38,421 nt of DNA from Rhizobiales bacterium 65-9 (GTDB taxonomy: Bacteria; Pseudomonadota; Alphaproteobacteria; Rhizobiales; Beijerinckiaceae), in the NCBI GenBank assembly GCA_001899525.1, contig MKVY01000035.1, positions 98,707 to 137,127 of the forward strand, given 5' to 3'. The notes beneath the pieces were generated by a model that saw nothing but the letters and a program-made list of their open reading frames with translations, made no database searches and had not been told where the DNA came from. Each line of letters opens with the position of its first letter. Within the stretch, counting starts at the first letter, position 1. Of the stretch, positions 9,352 to 19,000 are shown in pieces. Position numbers and translations under genes: made by a program.

Positions 9352-10314
9352 TCAGACCACGAGCGTCTCAACCAGCGCGAGATCGTCATGGACGCCGACA
9401 TGCAGCCCACCCTGCGGCGTGACGAAGCCGCGATACATGCCGATCGTGTTGTAGGGAACGACGGCGTTCCCGTTCGCGTCGATGGCGCAAAGACCGGCGC
9501 CGACATCCCATCGCTTCATGTCGCCGAAGATCACGCCGTCCGTCGCCTCCTTCAACGACTGGCCGCGATAATCCATCCGCGACGCGATCTCGTGACCGGC
9601 GACAAGACGGATGAAAAACTCCCCCCTGCCGGTGCAGGACACCGCGCAGACTCCATCGCGCGCATAGGTTCCGGCGCCGATCACCGATGAATCGCTGACC
9701 CGCGCCGCCGGCTTGTTGTTGAAGCCGCCGGTCGAGGTCGCCGCCGCGAGATGGCCGGCGCGATCGAGCGCGACCGCGCCGACCGTGCCATGCTTTTCAC
9801 CCTCGCTGGCGCGATGCGACGCATGCTGCGCCTCAAGCTCCTTCAATGTCCTCAGCGCGTCGACGCGGCGCTGCGTCGTGAAATAGGCGTTCGGAACCAT
9901 CGCGAGACCGGCGCGCTCGGCCCATGCGTCGGCGCCCTCGCCGGCGAAATTCACCCATTCGCCTTCGTCGAGAATGGCGCGCGCCGCGCGCACGGGATTG
10001 CGGATGCGCCTGACGCAGGAGACGCCGCCGGCACGCAGGGTCGCGCCGTCCATGATCGACGCATCCAGCTCATGGAAGCCGTCCGCGTTCAGCGCGGCGC
10101 CGTGACCGGCGTTGAAAGCCGGCGAATCCTCCATCACCGTCACGGCCGCCTCGACCGCATCGAGCGACGACCCGCCGCGACCGACGATGTCCCACGCCGC
10201 GCGCAGCGAACGCCGCAGCGCCTCGCGCGCAGCGGCCCATTCCGCGCCGGTCAGATCCTCGCGCCGCAACGCGCCGCAACCGCCGTGAATCGCAACTCCA
10301 ACCGGCCCCGCCAT
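9352..10314 (-). CDS. iaaA: Isoaspartyl peptidase / plant-type L-asparaginase
   Basis: Ntn-hydrolase of 320 residues that self-cleaves before a Thr to make alpha and beta subunits. Thr177 in KHGTVGAVALD is the expected cleavage and nucleophile residue. The substrate loop follows in STGGFNNKPAARVSDSSVIG and in CTGRGEFFIRLV. The N-terminal VAIHGGCGAL and FNAGHGAALNADG also fit. The enzyme releases Asp from beta-aspartyl dipeptides and hydrolyses asparagine. In E. coli iaaA is the first gene of the glutathione-importer operon gsiABCD. Here it likewise sits beside a dipeptide-type ABC importer, supporting a role in using imported peptides. It is downstream of the SBP gene on the same strand, separated by a strong terminator, so it is probably a separate unit. 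Confidence 0.92.
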   Translation of the reverse strand: MAGPVGVAIHGGCGALRREDLTGAEWAAAREALRRSLRAAWDIVGRGGSSLDAVEAAVTVMEDSPAFNAGHGAALNADGFHELDASIMDGATLRAGGVSCVRRIRNPVRAARAILDEGEWVNFAGEGADAWAERAGLAMVPNAYFTTQRRVDALRTLKELEAQHASHRASEGEKHGTVGAVALDRAGHLAAATSTGGFNNKPAARVSDSSVIGAGTYARDGVCAVSCTGRGEFFIRLVAGHEIASRMDYRGQSLKEATDGVIFGDMKRWDVGAGLCAIDANGNAVVPYNTIGMYRGFVTPQGGLHVGVHDDLALVETLVV

Positions 10315-10334
10315 GATGCGCTCCCTGCAAACAA

Positions 10335-10359
10335 GAAGGCCGCCCGTGGGGCGGCCTTC
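10335..10359 (-). terminator. Rho-independent terminator after the SBP gene
   Basis: A perfect 11-bp stem, GAAGGCCGCCC paired with GGGCGGCCTTC around a 3-base loop, lies 17 bases past the SBP stop. Read on the minus strand it is followed by TTGTTT. It should end the marR-SBP transcript before the asparaginase gene. Confidence 0.8.
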
Positions 10360-10376
10360 GCAGATTTCACCGTCGC

Positions 10377-11969
10377 TTACTTCGCCGGCGCGATGTCGTA
10401 GGCGAGCGTGTCCTCGTCGGCGCGGACGCGCAGCATCTTCACCTTGTCCTTCTGCATCGCCCAGGCGGACGACACCGCCGCGACCGGCAGCAGCGAATAG
10501 TCCTTGGCGAACAGATTGCCCGCCTCGATGAGAAGCGCCTTGCGCTTGGCTTCGTCGAGTTCGACCGCAGCGGCGTCGAGCGCCTTGTCCACCGCGTCGT
10601 TCTTGTAGCCGCGCCAGTTGAACGCGCCCATGCGCTTGGCCGGATCATTGGAGTGGGCGAGAGACGACAGGGTGTAATGCGCTTCGCCCGTCAGGGTGCC
10701 CCAGCCGGACATGTCCATCGAATAGTCGCCGCGGGTGCGCGCCGGGAACAGCGTCGCGCCGGGCTGAGCCGCCGCGACAGCCTGCACGCCAATGCGCGCC
10801 AGCATCTGCGCGATCGACGTGCCCACCGCCGCATCGCCGGGAAGGCGATCGTTGGTGAAGTTGAAGATCACCTTGAAGCCGTTCGGATAACCCGCGTCCG
10901 CCAGCAGCTTCTTGGCCTTCTCGACATCGGGCTTCAGCTCGGGAAGAGACGTGTCGTAACCGAAGATGTTCGGCGTCACGAGCTGATTGACCGGCGAGCC
11001 GAGCCCCTCCATCGAGATTTCGGCGAGCGCCCTTCGGTCGATGCCCAGAGAAAAGGCTTCGCGCACGCGCACGTCCCGGAACGGATTGGCGGGCAGCGGC
11101 GAGCCGTCCTTGGCGGTGACCTGCTTGGTCTGCTCGCGCATGTCGAACTCGACATAAAATACATAGACCGACTGGCCGATATTCACCGCGAGCTTGCTGT
11201 CGCGCGACAGGACCGGCACGTCGGCCGCAGGCGCGCGCACGATCAGATCGACCTGCCCCGCCTTGAGCTGGGCCACGCGCGCGGCGTCGTTCGGAATCTC
11301 CTTGCGCACGACGCGCTCCCACGGCGAAGGTCCGCGCCAGTAATTCGGGTTGCGCTCGACGACGAACTCGTCCTTCGGCGTCCATTTGACGAACTTGAAC
11401 GGCCCGGTGCCGATCGCGGCCTTGCCGGAGTTGAACACTTCGTTGGCGTTCTCGGGCGTGGCGCCGGCGGCCGCTTTGTGGCTGACGATGAAAAGCCGGA
11501 TGAAATCGTTCGGCAGCGTCGGCGCCGGCGCGTGGGTGATGACATGAACGGTGAAGGGATCGATGATCTTCACCTCCTTCACCTGTCGGACATAGATCGA
11601 GGTCGGGTTGGGGCCCTTCAGCGCCGGCATGCGCTCGATCGAGAATTTGACGTCCTCGGCCGTGAAATCCGATCCGTCATGGAATTTCACGCCCTTTCGC
11701 AGCTTGAACTCCCACGTCGTGTTGTCGAGGGATTTCCAGCTTTCGGCGAGCCCGGGCTCGAGCTGAAGCTTGTCGCCCGACCAGACGAGCGTGTCGAAGA
11801 TATGCTTCATCGCCTCGGCGTGCGTGCCGGTCGCGGTGAAATGCGGATCCATCGAATCCTGACCGGCGCGGATGCCGATCGTCAAAGTCTGCGCCGACAC
11901 GGCGCCTGCGAATGTCAGCGCCGCCGCGACAGTCGCGGCCCGCCACAGATGTCTTGCCTGAATCGTCAT
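10377..11969 (-). CDS. Peptide ABC transporter substrate-binding protein (SBP family 5)
   Basis: Periplasmic solute-binding protein of 530 residues, DppA/OppA/GsiB type. The signal peptide is MTIQARHLWRAATVAAALTF, ending in GAVSAQ. The mature protein opens TLTIGIRAGQDSMDPHFTAT, followed by the family block LRKGVKFHDGSDFTAEDVKF and GTGPFKFVKW. It would bring di- or oligopeptides, or glutathione-like molecules, to the permeases encoded on the other side of marR. ATG 11969 is chosen because GGGGAG sits before it and the signal peptide begins there. The longer frame to 12011 would overlap marR. The marR stop is only one base upstream, so the two genes are co-transcribed. Confidence 0.92.
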   Translation of the reverse strand: MTIQARHLWRAATVAAALTFAGAVSAQTLTIGIRAGQDSMDPHFTATGTHAEAMKHIFDTLVWSGDKLQLEPGLAESWKSLDNTTWEFKLRKGVKFHDGSDFTAEDVKFSIERMPALKGPNPTSIYVRQVKEVKIIDPFTVHVITHAPAPTLPNDFIRLFIVSHKAAAGATPENANEVFNSGKAAIGTGPFKFVKWTPKDEFVVERNPNYWRGPSPWERVVRKEIPNDAARVAQLKAGQVDLIVRAPAADVPVLSRDSKLAVNIGQSVYVFYVEFDMREQTKQVTAKDGSPLPANPFRDVRVREAFSLGIDRRALAEISMEGLGSPVNQLVTPNIFGYDTSLPELKPDVEKAKKLLADAGYPNGFKVIFNFTNDRLPGDAAVGTSIAQMLARIGVQAVAAAQPGATLFPARTRGDYSMDMSGWGTLTGEAHYTLSSLAHSNDPAKRMGAFNWRGYKNDAVDKALDAAAVELDEAKRKALLIEAGNLFAKDYSLLPVAAVSSAWAMQKDKVKMLRVRADEDTLAYDIAPAK

Positions 11970-11970
11970 C

Positions 11971-12519
11971 TTATTTCTCCCCGTTGATTTCAGCCGGCCA
12001 TTGATCCGCATTGAGAATGATCTTCGTCATGAGGCGTGAAAGGGTCGCCTGCTCCTGAAGACTCAGCACGCTCGCCATCATCTTCTCGCGCGCCACCAGA
12101 TGCGGCACGCTTTCCTCGATCACGGCGCGCCCCGCCGCCGACAGAAAAAGATGATAGCGACGGCGGTCGTCGGCGCTCTGCTCGCGCCTGATCAGCTTCT
12201 TGCGCAGAAGGCTGTTGACCGCGCGGCTCAGCGTGTTCTTCGGCTTCGAGGAGGCTGCGGCGATATCCTCCGCGGCGACGCCCTCGCGCAAGCCCAGCGC
12301 ATAAAGCACCACATGCTCCGGCGCGGTGAGACGATGGTCGCGCCAGATCATCTGATAGATCGGATGGTTGAAGTGATGCGCGATGTAGTTGACGCGGAAC
12401 GACAGCCAGCAGGGATTGTCCCACAGCTTCGTGGCGACCATGTCGTTCAGCGCAGGCGGAAACAGATCGCGCCCGGCGGGCTCGACAATCTTCCGGGATG
12501 CGAGGGCGGCTCGCGCCAT
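11971..12519 (-). CDS. MarR-family transcriptional regulator
   Basis: Winged-helix regulator of 182 residues. The wHTH region reads LTAPEHVVLYALGLREGVAA, then IAAASSKPKNTLSRAVNSLL as recognition helix and ADDRRRYHLFLSAAGRAVIE as wing and following helix, the DxRxxxLxLTxxG pattern typical of MarR. The N-terminal 40 residues form an extra segment. The gene heads the operon with the SBP and diverges from the creatininase-permease-ATPase operon. Two perfect palindromes lie in the 119-base gap, so it most likely represses both sides and responds to a transported substrate or product. AAGAG about 7 bases before ATG 12519 serves as ribosome site. Confidence 0.9.
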   Translation of the reverse strand: MARAALASRKIVEPAGRDLFPPALNDMVATKLWDNPCWLSFRVNYIAHHFNHPIYQMIWRDHRLTAPEHVVLYALGLREGVAAEDIAAASSKPKNTLSRAVNSLLRKKLIRREQSADDRRRYHLFLSAAGRAVIEESVPHLVAREKMMASVLSLQEQATLSRLMTKIILNADQWPAEINGEK

Positions 12520-12540
12520 GCGCGCTCTTTCTGCTCAATC

Positions 12541-12554
12541 GTTCCATTTGGAAC
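12541..12554. promoter_or_regulatory. Operator 1, GTTCCA-TT-TGGAAC palindrome
   Basis: Perfect 6-bp inverted repeat with a 2-base centre, 21 bases upstream of the marR start. The same half-sites recur at 12590-12603, 49 bp centre to centre. It overlaps the predicted transcription start of the leftward marR operon. It is probably bound by the adjacent MarR dimer. Confidence 0.75.
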
Positions 12555-12583
12555 TTGACGCGGGCGCAGCGCCTCGTCAACAT
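12552..12583. promoter_or_regulatory. Overlapping divergent promoters between the operators
   Basis: TTGACG occurs on both strands: 12555-12560 on plus and 12580-12575 on minus. With 17-base spacers, the plus -10 would be CAACAT (12578-12583) and the minus -10 CAAGTT (12557-12552). The -35 box of each promoter therefore overlaps the -10 of the other, and each start point falls inside the outer operator. The -10 matches are poor, as is common in alphaproteobacteria. Assignment is by inspection only. Confidence 0.5.
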
Positions 12584-12589
12584 CAAAAA

Positions 12590-12603
12590 GTTCCAGATGG
12601 AAC
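12590..12603. promoter_or_regulatory. Operator 2, GTTCCA-GA-TGGAAC palindrome
   Basis: Second perfect copy of the half-sites found at 12541-12554, differing only in the two central bases. It covers the predicted start point of the rightward creatininase-permease operon and lies 35 bases before its ATG. The identical half-sites around a divergent promoter next to a marR gene argue for autoregulated control of both operons. Confidence 0.75.
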
Positions 12604-12638
12604 GATCCCGGAATCGCGAAAGAAAGCCCGCGCCGTCC

Positions 12639-13340
12639 ATGCGCATCGCCGATATGAACTGGATGCAAGTGCGGGACCATGTCGCTGCGGATGACCGTTG
12701 CGTCATCCCGATCGGTTCCACCGAACAACACGCCCATCTGAGCCTGTGCGTCGATTCGATTCTCTCCGCGCGCGTCGCCGAGGAGGCGGCGGAGCCGTTG
12801 AAGATCCCGGTTTTTCCGGGGGTGAATTATGGCCTCGCCGTCAGCTTCGCGGATTTTCCAGGCACGGCGACGCTGCGCGTCTCGACCCTGGCGGCGATCG
12901 TCGAGGATCTGCTGGACAGCGTCCGGCGCGCCGGCTTCCGGCGCATCGCGATCGTCAACGGCCATGGCGGCAACACGCCGATGGCGGCGGTCGCACAGGA
13001 ATGGCTGCACCGCAACCGCGGCGCGCAGGTGAAATGGCACGACTGGTGGAACGCCCCGCGCACCATGGCCAAGGTGAAAGAGATCGATCCTGTCGCCTCG
13101 CATGCGTCCTGGATGGAGAACTTTCCGTGGACGCGGCTTGCGCACGTCGCGCAGCCGCGCGAGCGCAAGCCGATGGTGGATGTCGACCGGCTGAAGCGGG
13201 TCGACCCCGGCGAGAAAAAGAAACTGCTGGGCGACGGCAATTACGGCGGGCTGTACGAACGTCCCGACGCCGACATGCTGGCGATCTGGGAGGTCGCCGT
13301 CGCCGAGACGCGCGCCGTCATCGCGGACGGCTGGGCATGA
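12639..13340 (+). CDS. Creatininase-family amidohydrolase
   Basis: Metal-dependent amidohydrolase of the creatininase superfamily, 233 residues from ATG 12639. Metal ligands are visible in VIPIGSTEQHAHLSLCVDSI (Glu, His, Asp) and IVNGHGGNTPMAA (His). A third region, GNYGGLYERPDADM, carries the family's late Gly-rich stretch. The superfamily includes creatinine amidohydrolase, formamide hydrolases of riboflavin and F420 synthesis, and mycofactocin MftE peptidase. The peptide-importer context suggests an amide or small-peptide substrate, but this is inference. The frame is open back to 12498, but that start would lie upstream of the predicted promoter. ATG 12639 falls after it and begins with typical family sequence. 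Confidence 0.85.
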   Translation: MRIADMNWMQVRDHVAADDRCVIPIGSTEQHAHLSLCVDSILSARVAEEAAEPLKIPVFPGVNYGLAVSFADFPGTATLRVSTLAAIVEDLLDSVRRAGFRRIAIVNGHGGNTPMAAVAQEWLHRNRGAQVKWHDWWNAPRTMAKVKEIDPVASHASWMENFPWTRLAHVAQPRERKPMVDVDRLKRVDPGEKKKLLGDGNYGGLYERPDADMLAIWEVAVAETRAVIADGWA

Positions 13341-13372
13341 GCCGCGCTCGCGTGACGACAGCCTGATCCGCC

Positions 13373-14344
13373 ATGCTGGGCTTCGTCATCCAGCGACTCA
13401 TGCAGGCCGCGGCCGTCATGCTGGTCATGTCGGCTCTGGTTTTCATCGGGGTCTATGCGATCGGCAATCCGATCGACGTGCTGATCTCGCCCGATGCGGA
13501 CCAGCATACGCGCGCCGAGGTGATCGCGCGATTCGGCCTCGATCGCCCGCTCTGGGAGCAATACGCCACGTTCTTGGGACGTCTGCTGCAGGGCGACATG
13601 GGACGCTCCTTCGTGTTCGGGATGCCGGTTCTCAGCCTCATTCTTTCACGACTCCCGGCGACGCTGGAGCTGACGCTGCTCGCGGTGATCAGCGCGACGC
13701 TGATCGGCGTGCCGCTCGGCATGTATGCGGGCTACAAGCCGCACAGCCCAGTCTCGAAGGCGATCATGGCCCTCTCGGTGCTGGGCTTCTCGGTGCCGAC
13801 CTTCTGGGTCGGCATCCTGCTGATCTTCGGCTTCGCCGTGCAGCTCGGCATCCTGCCCGCCGGCGGGCGCGGCCAGACCGTCAATGTGCTCGGCGTGGGA
13901 TGGAGCTTCCTCACGCTCGACGGGCTGAAGCATCTCGCCCTGCCCGCCTTCAATCTCTCGCTGTTCAAGATGTCGATGATGATCCGACTGTCGCGCGCGG
14001 GCACGCGCGAGATCATGCTGAGCGACACCGTGAAATTCGCGCGCGCGGCCGGCCTTTCCGAGCGCGTCATTCTCGGACGGCATGTGCTCAAGCTCATCTC
14101 GATCCCGATCGTCACGGTGTTCGGGCTCGAACTCGGCTCGACGCTCGCCTTCGCCGTCGTGACGGAGACGATCTTCTCCTGGCCGGGCGTCGGAAAGCTG
14201 ATCATCGATTCGATCTCGACGCTCGACCGGCCCGTGATGGTGGCCTATCTCGTGCTCGTCGCCTTCCTTTTCATCATCATCAACCTGTCGGTCGATCTCG
14301 TCTATGCGACGCTCGACCCGCGTCTGCGCAAGGGACGCGGCTGA
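13373..14344 (+). CDS. Peptide ABC transporter permease, DppB/GsiC type
   Basis: Inner-membrane permease of 323 residues with six predicted helices. The start LGFVIQRLMQAAAVMLVMSA is the standard DppB first helix. The periplasmic loop contains FLGRLLQGDMGRSFVFGMPV. The cytoplasmic EAA loop is recognisable around FARAAGLSERVILGRHVLK, the surface that contacts the ATPase. The C-terminus LVYATLDPRLRKGRG is typical. It pairs with the next gene as a heterodimeric channel and is probably served by the SBP at 10377-11969. Confidence 0.93.
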   Translation: MLGFVIQRLMQAAAVMLVMSALVFIGVYAIGNPIDVLISPDADQHTRAEVIARFGLDRPLWEQYATFLGRLLQGDMGRSFVFGMPVLSLILSRLPATLELTLLAVISATLIGVPLGMYAGYKPHSPVSKAIMALSVLGFSVPTFWVGILLIFGFAVQLGILPAGGRGQTVNVLGVGWSFLTLDGLKHLALPAFNLSLFKMSMMIRLSRAGTREIMLSDTVKFARAAGLSERVILGRHVLKLISIPIVTVFGLELGSTLAFAVVTETIFSWPGVGKLIIDSISTLDRPVMVAYLVLVAFLFIIINLSVDLVYATLDPRLRKGRG

Positions 14345-14345
14345 G

Positions 14346-15221
14346 ATGGAGGCGGTGGGGCTCAGCGCGTTCTGGCGCGACTTCCGAGAGAATCCGGTGG
14401 CGGTCGCGGCGCTCGCCGTGGTCGCGCTCATCCTCGCGCTCGCGGTCGCGGCGCCGCTGTTCACGCCGCAGAACCCTTACGACATCGCCAATCTCGATCT
14501 CATGGATGCGCGCCGGCCGCCGGGCTATGTCGGATCGGGCGGCTACGCGCACTGGCTCGGCACCGACGCGCAAGGCCGCGATCTCCTGTCGGCGATCCTC
14601 TACGGACTGCGCATCTCGCTGCAGATGGGCCTGATCGCGGGCGGCCTCGCGCTCAGCGCCGGCGCGACGCTCGGCGTCACCGCCGCCTATCTCGGCGGCC
14701 GCGCCGAAGCGCTCATCATGCGCGTCATCGACCTGCAGCTTTCCTTTCCGGCGATCCTGCTCGCGCTCGTGCTCTCGGCGCTGCTCGGACAGGGCAAGAC
14801 GCAGCTCATCATCGCGCTGACGGCGGCGCAGTACGCCTATTTCGCGCGCACCGCGCACGGCGCCGCGACGGCGGAGCGCAACAAGGATTATGTCGAGGCC
14901 GCGCTCTCGACGCCGCTGCCGGCGCTCAGGGTCGTGTTCCGGCACATCCTGCCGAACTGCCTGCCGCCGCTGATCGTGGTCGCGACCGTGCAGATCGCGA
15001 ACGCAATCTCGCTCGAGGCGACGCTGTCCTTCCTCGGCCTCGGCCTGCCGGCGACGGAGCCCTCGCTCGGCATGCTGATCGCCAACGGCTTTCAGTACAT
15101 GCTGTCGGGCCGATACTGGATCTCGATCTATCCGGGCGTCGCGCTCATCGTCCTGATCGTCGCGATCAACCTCGTCGGAGACCAGGTGCGCGACCAGCTC
15201 AATCCGCGGCTCCAGCGATGA
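14346..15221 (+). CDS. Peptide ABC transporter permease, DppC/GsiD type
   Basis: Second channel subunit, 291 residues. ATG 14346 is chosen because it is one base past the stop of the previous gene and gives the usual cytoplasmic start (SAFWRDFRENPVAVAALAVV). The periplasmic segment contains HWLGTDAQGRDLLSAILYGL, diagnostic for DppC-type permeases. The EAA loop lies around YVEAALSTPLPALRVVFRHI. The C-terminus is LVGDQVRDQLNPRLQR. The stop overlaps the start of the first ATPase gene (ATGA), as expected for a tightly coupled transporter operon. Confidence 0.93.
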   Translation: MEAVGLSAFWRDFRENPVAVAALAVVALILALAVAAPLFTPQNPYDIANLDLMDARRPPGYVGSGGYAHWLGTDAQGRDLLSAILYGLRISLQMGLIAGGLALSAGATLGVTAAYLGGRAEALIMRVIDLQLSFPAILLALVLSALLGQGKTQLIIALTAAQYAYFARTAHGAATAERNKDYVEAALSTPLPALRVVFRHILPNCLPPLIVVATVQIANAISLEATLSFLGLGLPATEPSLGMLIANGFQYMLSGRYWISIYPGVALIVLIVAINLVGDQVRDQLNPRLQR

Positions 15222-16188
15222 CCGCTCCCGTTCTCGCCGTCGACGATCTCGCGACGCATTTCTTCACGCGCGCCGGCGTGGCGAAAGCCGTCGATGGGGT
15301 TTCTTTCGCCATACAGCGGGGCGAGGTTCTCGGGCTCGTCGGCGAATCCGGCTCGGGCAAGAGCGTCACCGGCTTCTCGCTGCTCGGCCTCATCGACCCG
15401 CCCGGCCGCATCGTGCGCGGATCGGTGAAGCTCGGCGGCGAAGACATGGTCGGCCTGTCGCGGGAACGGCTGCGCGCGCTGCGCGGCAAGCGCATCGCGA
15501 TGATCTTCCAGGATCCGATGATGACGCTCAATCCGGTGCTCAGCATCGCGCAGCAGATGACGCTCGCGGTCCATGCGCATGAGAAGGTTTCACAGGCCGA
15601 AGCGCGCGAACGCGCGATCAGGGCGCTGATCCGCGTCGGCATTCCGGCGGCGGCGCGGCGCATCGACGATTATCCGCACCAGTTTTCCGGCGGCATGCGC
15701 CAGCGCGTCGCCATCGCGATGGCGCTGCTGCATGGCCCTGACGTCATCGTGGCGGACGAACCGACGACGGCGCTCGACGTCTCCATCCAGGCGCAGATTC
15801 TCACCGAGATGCGCGAGCTGGCGCGCGAGACCGGCGCGGCGCTGATCTGGATCAGCCACGATCTCGCAACCGTCTCCTCGCTCGCGGACCGCATCGCGGT
15901 CATGTATGCGGGCCGCATCGTCGAAGAAGGTCCAACCGCGCGCGTGCTGCGCGATCCGCGCCATCCCTACACGCGCGGTCTGCTCGGCGCGCTGCCCTCG
16001 CGCGCGGTTCCGGGACAGGCTCTGCCGCAGATTCCGGGCGCGACGCCGTCGCTGCTGCGGCTTCCGCCCGGCTGCCCCTTCTCGCCGCGATGCCCCAATG
16101 CGGACGATGCGTGCCGGACCGAACCGCCGCGCGCGACAGAGGGCGCGCGCGCCTGGCGCTGCCATCATCCCGTGATGGAGCGCGCGGC

Positions 16189-16192
<4 letters not shown>
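15218..16192 (+). CDS. Peptide ABC transporter ATP-binding protein, DppD/OppD type
   Basis: Cytoplasmic ATPase of 324 residues. Walker A is GESGSGKS, the ABC signature is FSGGMRQRVAIAMAL and Walker B is VIVADEPTTALD, with the switch His in WISHDLATVS. The C-terminal oligopeptide extension is present and ends in a Cys cluster (CPFSPRCPNADDAC) that in OppD/DppD proteins can hold an iron-sulfur cluster. It overlaps the upstream permease by four bases and the next ATPase by four (GTGA), so the four genes form one translationally coupled unit. Confidence 0.94.
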
Positions 16193-17199
<1,007 letters not shown>

Positions 17200-17206
17200 G
17201 CGCATC

Positions 17207-17235
17207 GCGCGCGGCGCTGACGCGCGCCCTTTCTT
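17207..17235 (+). terminator. Possible terminator after the transporter operon
   Basis: A 7-bp stem GCGCGCG/CGCGCGC with a 7-base loop, followed by CCTTTCTTC, begins 8 bases after the ATPase stop. In DNA this rich in CG dinucleotides such stems arise by chance, so support is moderate. It would separate the transporter operon from the SDR gene. Confidence 0.4.
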
Positions 17236-17340
17236 CAGAAACCTGCGGTCTGTCGGCGCGATTCAAGCGCGGCCGCGCCTGAAAACCGGATTTCACTTCT
17301 CCGCGTCATGTTCTATCACTCCCCGACCGGGAGATCTGTC

Positions 17341-18108
17341 ATGGCGCTCAATTTATTCAACCTCGAAGGGCGCGTGGCGCTTGTCACCGGATCGAGCCAG
17401 GGGATCGGATTTTCGATCGCCAAGGGGCTCGCGCAAGCCGGCGCGCATGTGGTGCTGAACGGGCGCGACGCGGACAAGCTCGGAACCGCGCGCGAGGCGA
17501 TCGCCGCGCTCGGCCTGACCTGCCATATCTCTGCGTTCGACGTGACGAGCGCGCGGGACGTCGCCGCGGCGATCGAGGTCATCGAGGAGAAGGTCGGGCC
17601 GATCGATATTCTCGTCAACAACGCCGGCGCGCAGAAGCGGGCGCCGTTCGTCGACTACGATCATCAGGACTGGGACAAGCTGGTCGCGACGAATCTGACC
17701 TCGGTGTTCTACGTCGCGCAGGCTGTGGCGAAGCGGATGGTCGCGCGCAAGCGCGGCAAGATCATCAATATCGCATCGGTGATGAGCGAGCTGGGACGTC
17801 CGACCATCGTGCCGTACACCGCGACGAAAGGCGCCGTGAAGACCATGACGCGGGCGCTCGCGGCCGAACTCGGCCCGCAGAACATCCAGGTGAATGCGAT
17901 CGGCCCCGGCTATTTCGCCACCGAGCTGAACAAGGCGCTGATCGAGAATCCGGAGTTCAACGGATGGGTGAAATCGCGCACGCCCGCCGGCCGCTGGGGT
18001 GAGACCGACGAGCTGATCGGCGCCGCCGTCTTCCTCGCCTCGAGCGCGTCCGATTATGTGAACGGCCATCTTCTCATGGTGGATGGCGGGCTCAGCGTGG
18101 TCGTCTGA
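17341..18108 (+). CDS. SDR oxidoreductase, gluconate 5-dehydrogenase-like
   Basis: Classical SDR of 255 residues. It carries VTGSSQGIGFSIAKGLAQAG for cofactor binding, LVNNAGAQKRAPF, the catalytic Ser in IINIASVMSELG, and Tyr/Lys in YTATKGAVKTM. The closest family style is the gluconate 5-dehydrogenase / 2-deoxy-D-gluconate 3-dehydrogenase group (N-terminal LFNLEGRVALVTG; C-terminal GHLLMVDGGLSVVV). That is suggestive of sugar-acid oxidation but not proof. ATG 17341 follows GGGAG at 17329-17333 with a 7-base spacer and is preferred over the ATG at 17308. It converges on the second permease pair with one base between stops. Confidence 0.88.
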   Translation: MALNLFNLEGRVALVTGSSQGIGFSIAKGLAQAGAHVVLNGRDADKLGTAREAIAALGLTCHISAFDVTSARDVAAAIEVIEEKVGPIDILVNNAGAQKRAPFVDYDHQDWDKLVATNLTSVFYVAQAVAKRMVARKRGKIINIASVMSELGRPTIVPYTATKGAVKTMTRALAAELGPQNIQVNAIGPGYFATELNKALIENPEFNGWVKSRTPAGRWGETDELIGAAVFLASSASDYVNGHLLMVDGGLSVVV

Positions 18109-18109
18109 A

Positions 18110-19000
18110 CTATTTCGAGCGCGGATCGAGCGCGTCGCGCAATCCGTCTCCGAACAGATTGAACGACAGCACCGTCGCGAAGATCGCGACGCCGGGAAAA
18201 ATCGCCATCCAGGGCGCGTTGGTCAGAAACCGCTGCGCCACATTGAGCATCGATCCCCAGGACGGCGCGGGCGGCTGCTGGCCAAGGCCCAGAAAAGACA
18301 ATGCGGCTTCGGCGATGATCGCGGTGGCGATCGTCACGGTCGCCTGCACCATCAATTGCGGCAGGATGTTCGGAAGGATGTGGCGCGTCGCAATGCGCCA
18401 TTGCGAATTGCCGATCGAGCGCGCCGCCTCGATATAGTTCTCGACCTTCACGGTCAGCACCTGGCCGCGCGTGAGACGCACGAAAATCGGCGTCGCCGTG
18501 ACGCCGATCGCGATCATGGCGTTGGTCAGGCTCGGCCCGAGAAAGGCGGCGAGCGCGATCGCCAGAATCAGGAACGGACAGGCGAGCATCGCATCGGTGA
18601 AGCGGCTGATCAGCGCGTCGACCCAGCCGCCCATATATCCGGCGAGCAGGCCGAGCGGCGCGCCGAGGCCAAGCGCGATGCAGACGGAGATCACGCCCGC
18701 CATCAGCGACGCGCGCGCGCCGTAGATGACGCGCGAGAACATGTCGCGGCCGACCTCGTCCGTGCCGAACCAGTACAGCGCCGACGGCGCCTTGCGCACC
18801 GCGGTCCAGCTCTGCTTCGCCGGATCGTAGGGCGCGATCAGCGGCGCGAAGATCGCAGCGAAAATGATGATGAGAAGCACGCCGAGCGCGATCATCGCGC
18901 CCTTCCGGCGGCGCAGGCGTTTCCACGCCTGCCGCATCGGGCTTTCCGGCGGCGCGATCGAGGCGGCCGGCGCAGGAAGGACTTGAGCCGCCGCAGTCAT
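18110..19000 (-). CDS. Peptide ABC transporter permease, DppC type (second importer)
   Basis: Inner-membrane channel subunit of 296 residues. The N-terminus is cytoplasmic and Pro/Ala-rich, followed by MRQAWKRLRRRKGAMIALGV leading into helix 1. The diagnostic periplasmic segment is YWFGTDEVGRDMFSRVIYGA. The EAA loop lies near YIEAARSIGNSQWRIATRHI, and the C-terminus is LFGDGLRDALDPRSK. It overlaps the DppB-type gene by four bases. No ATPase gene accompanies this permease pair. An internal ATG at residue 22 is possible, but the overlap supports the longer form. Confidence 0.92.
   Translation of the reverse strand: MTAAAQVLPAPAASIAPPESPMRQAWKRLRRRKGAMIALGVLLIIIFAAIFAPLIAPYDPAKQSWTAVRKAPSALYWFGTDEVGRDMFSRVIYGARASLMAGVISVCIALGLGAPLGLLAGYMGGWVDALISRFTDAMLACPFLILAIALAAFLGPSLTNAMIAIGVTATPIFVRLTRGQVLTVKVENYIEAARSIGNSQWRIATRHILPNILPQLMVQATVTIATAIIAEAALSFLGLGQQPPAPSWGSMLNVAQRFLTNAPWMAIFPGVAIFATVLSFNLFGDGLRDALDPRSK

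Noticed and set aside
10653-11987. 444-codon open frame on the plus strand
   Set aside because: Antisense to the SBP gene, with His/Arg-rich shadow composition and no ribosome site.
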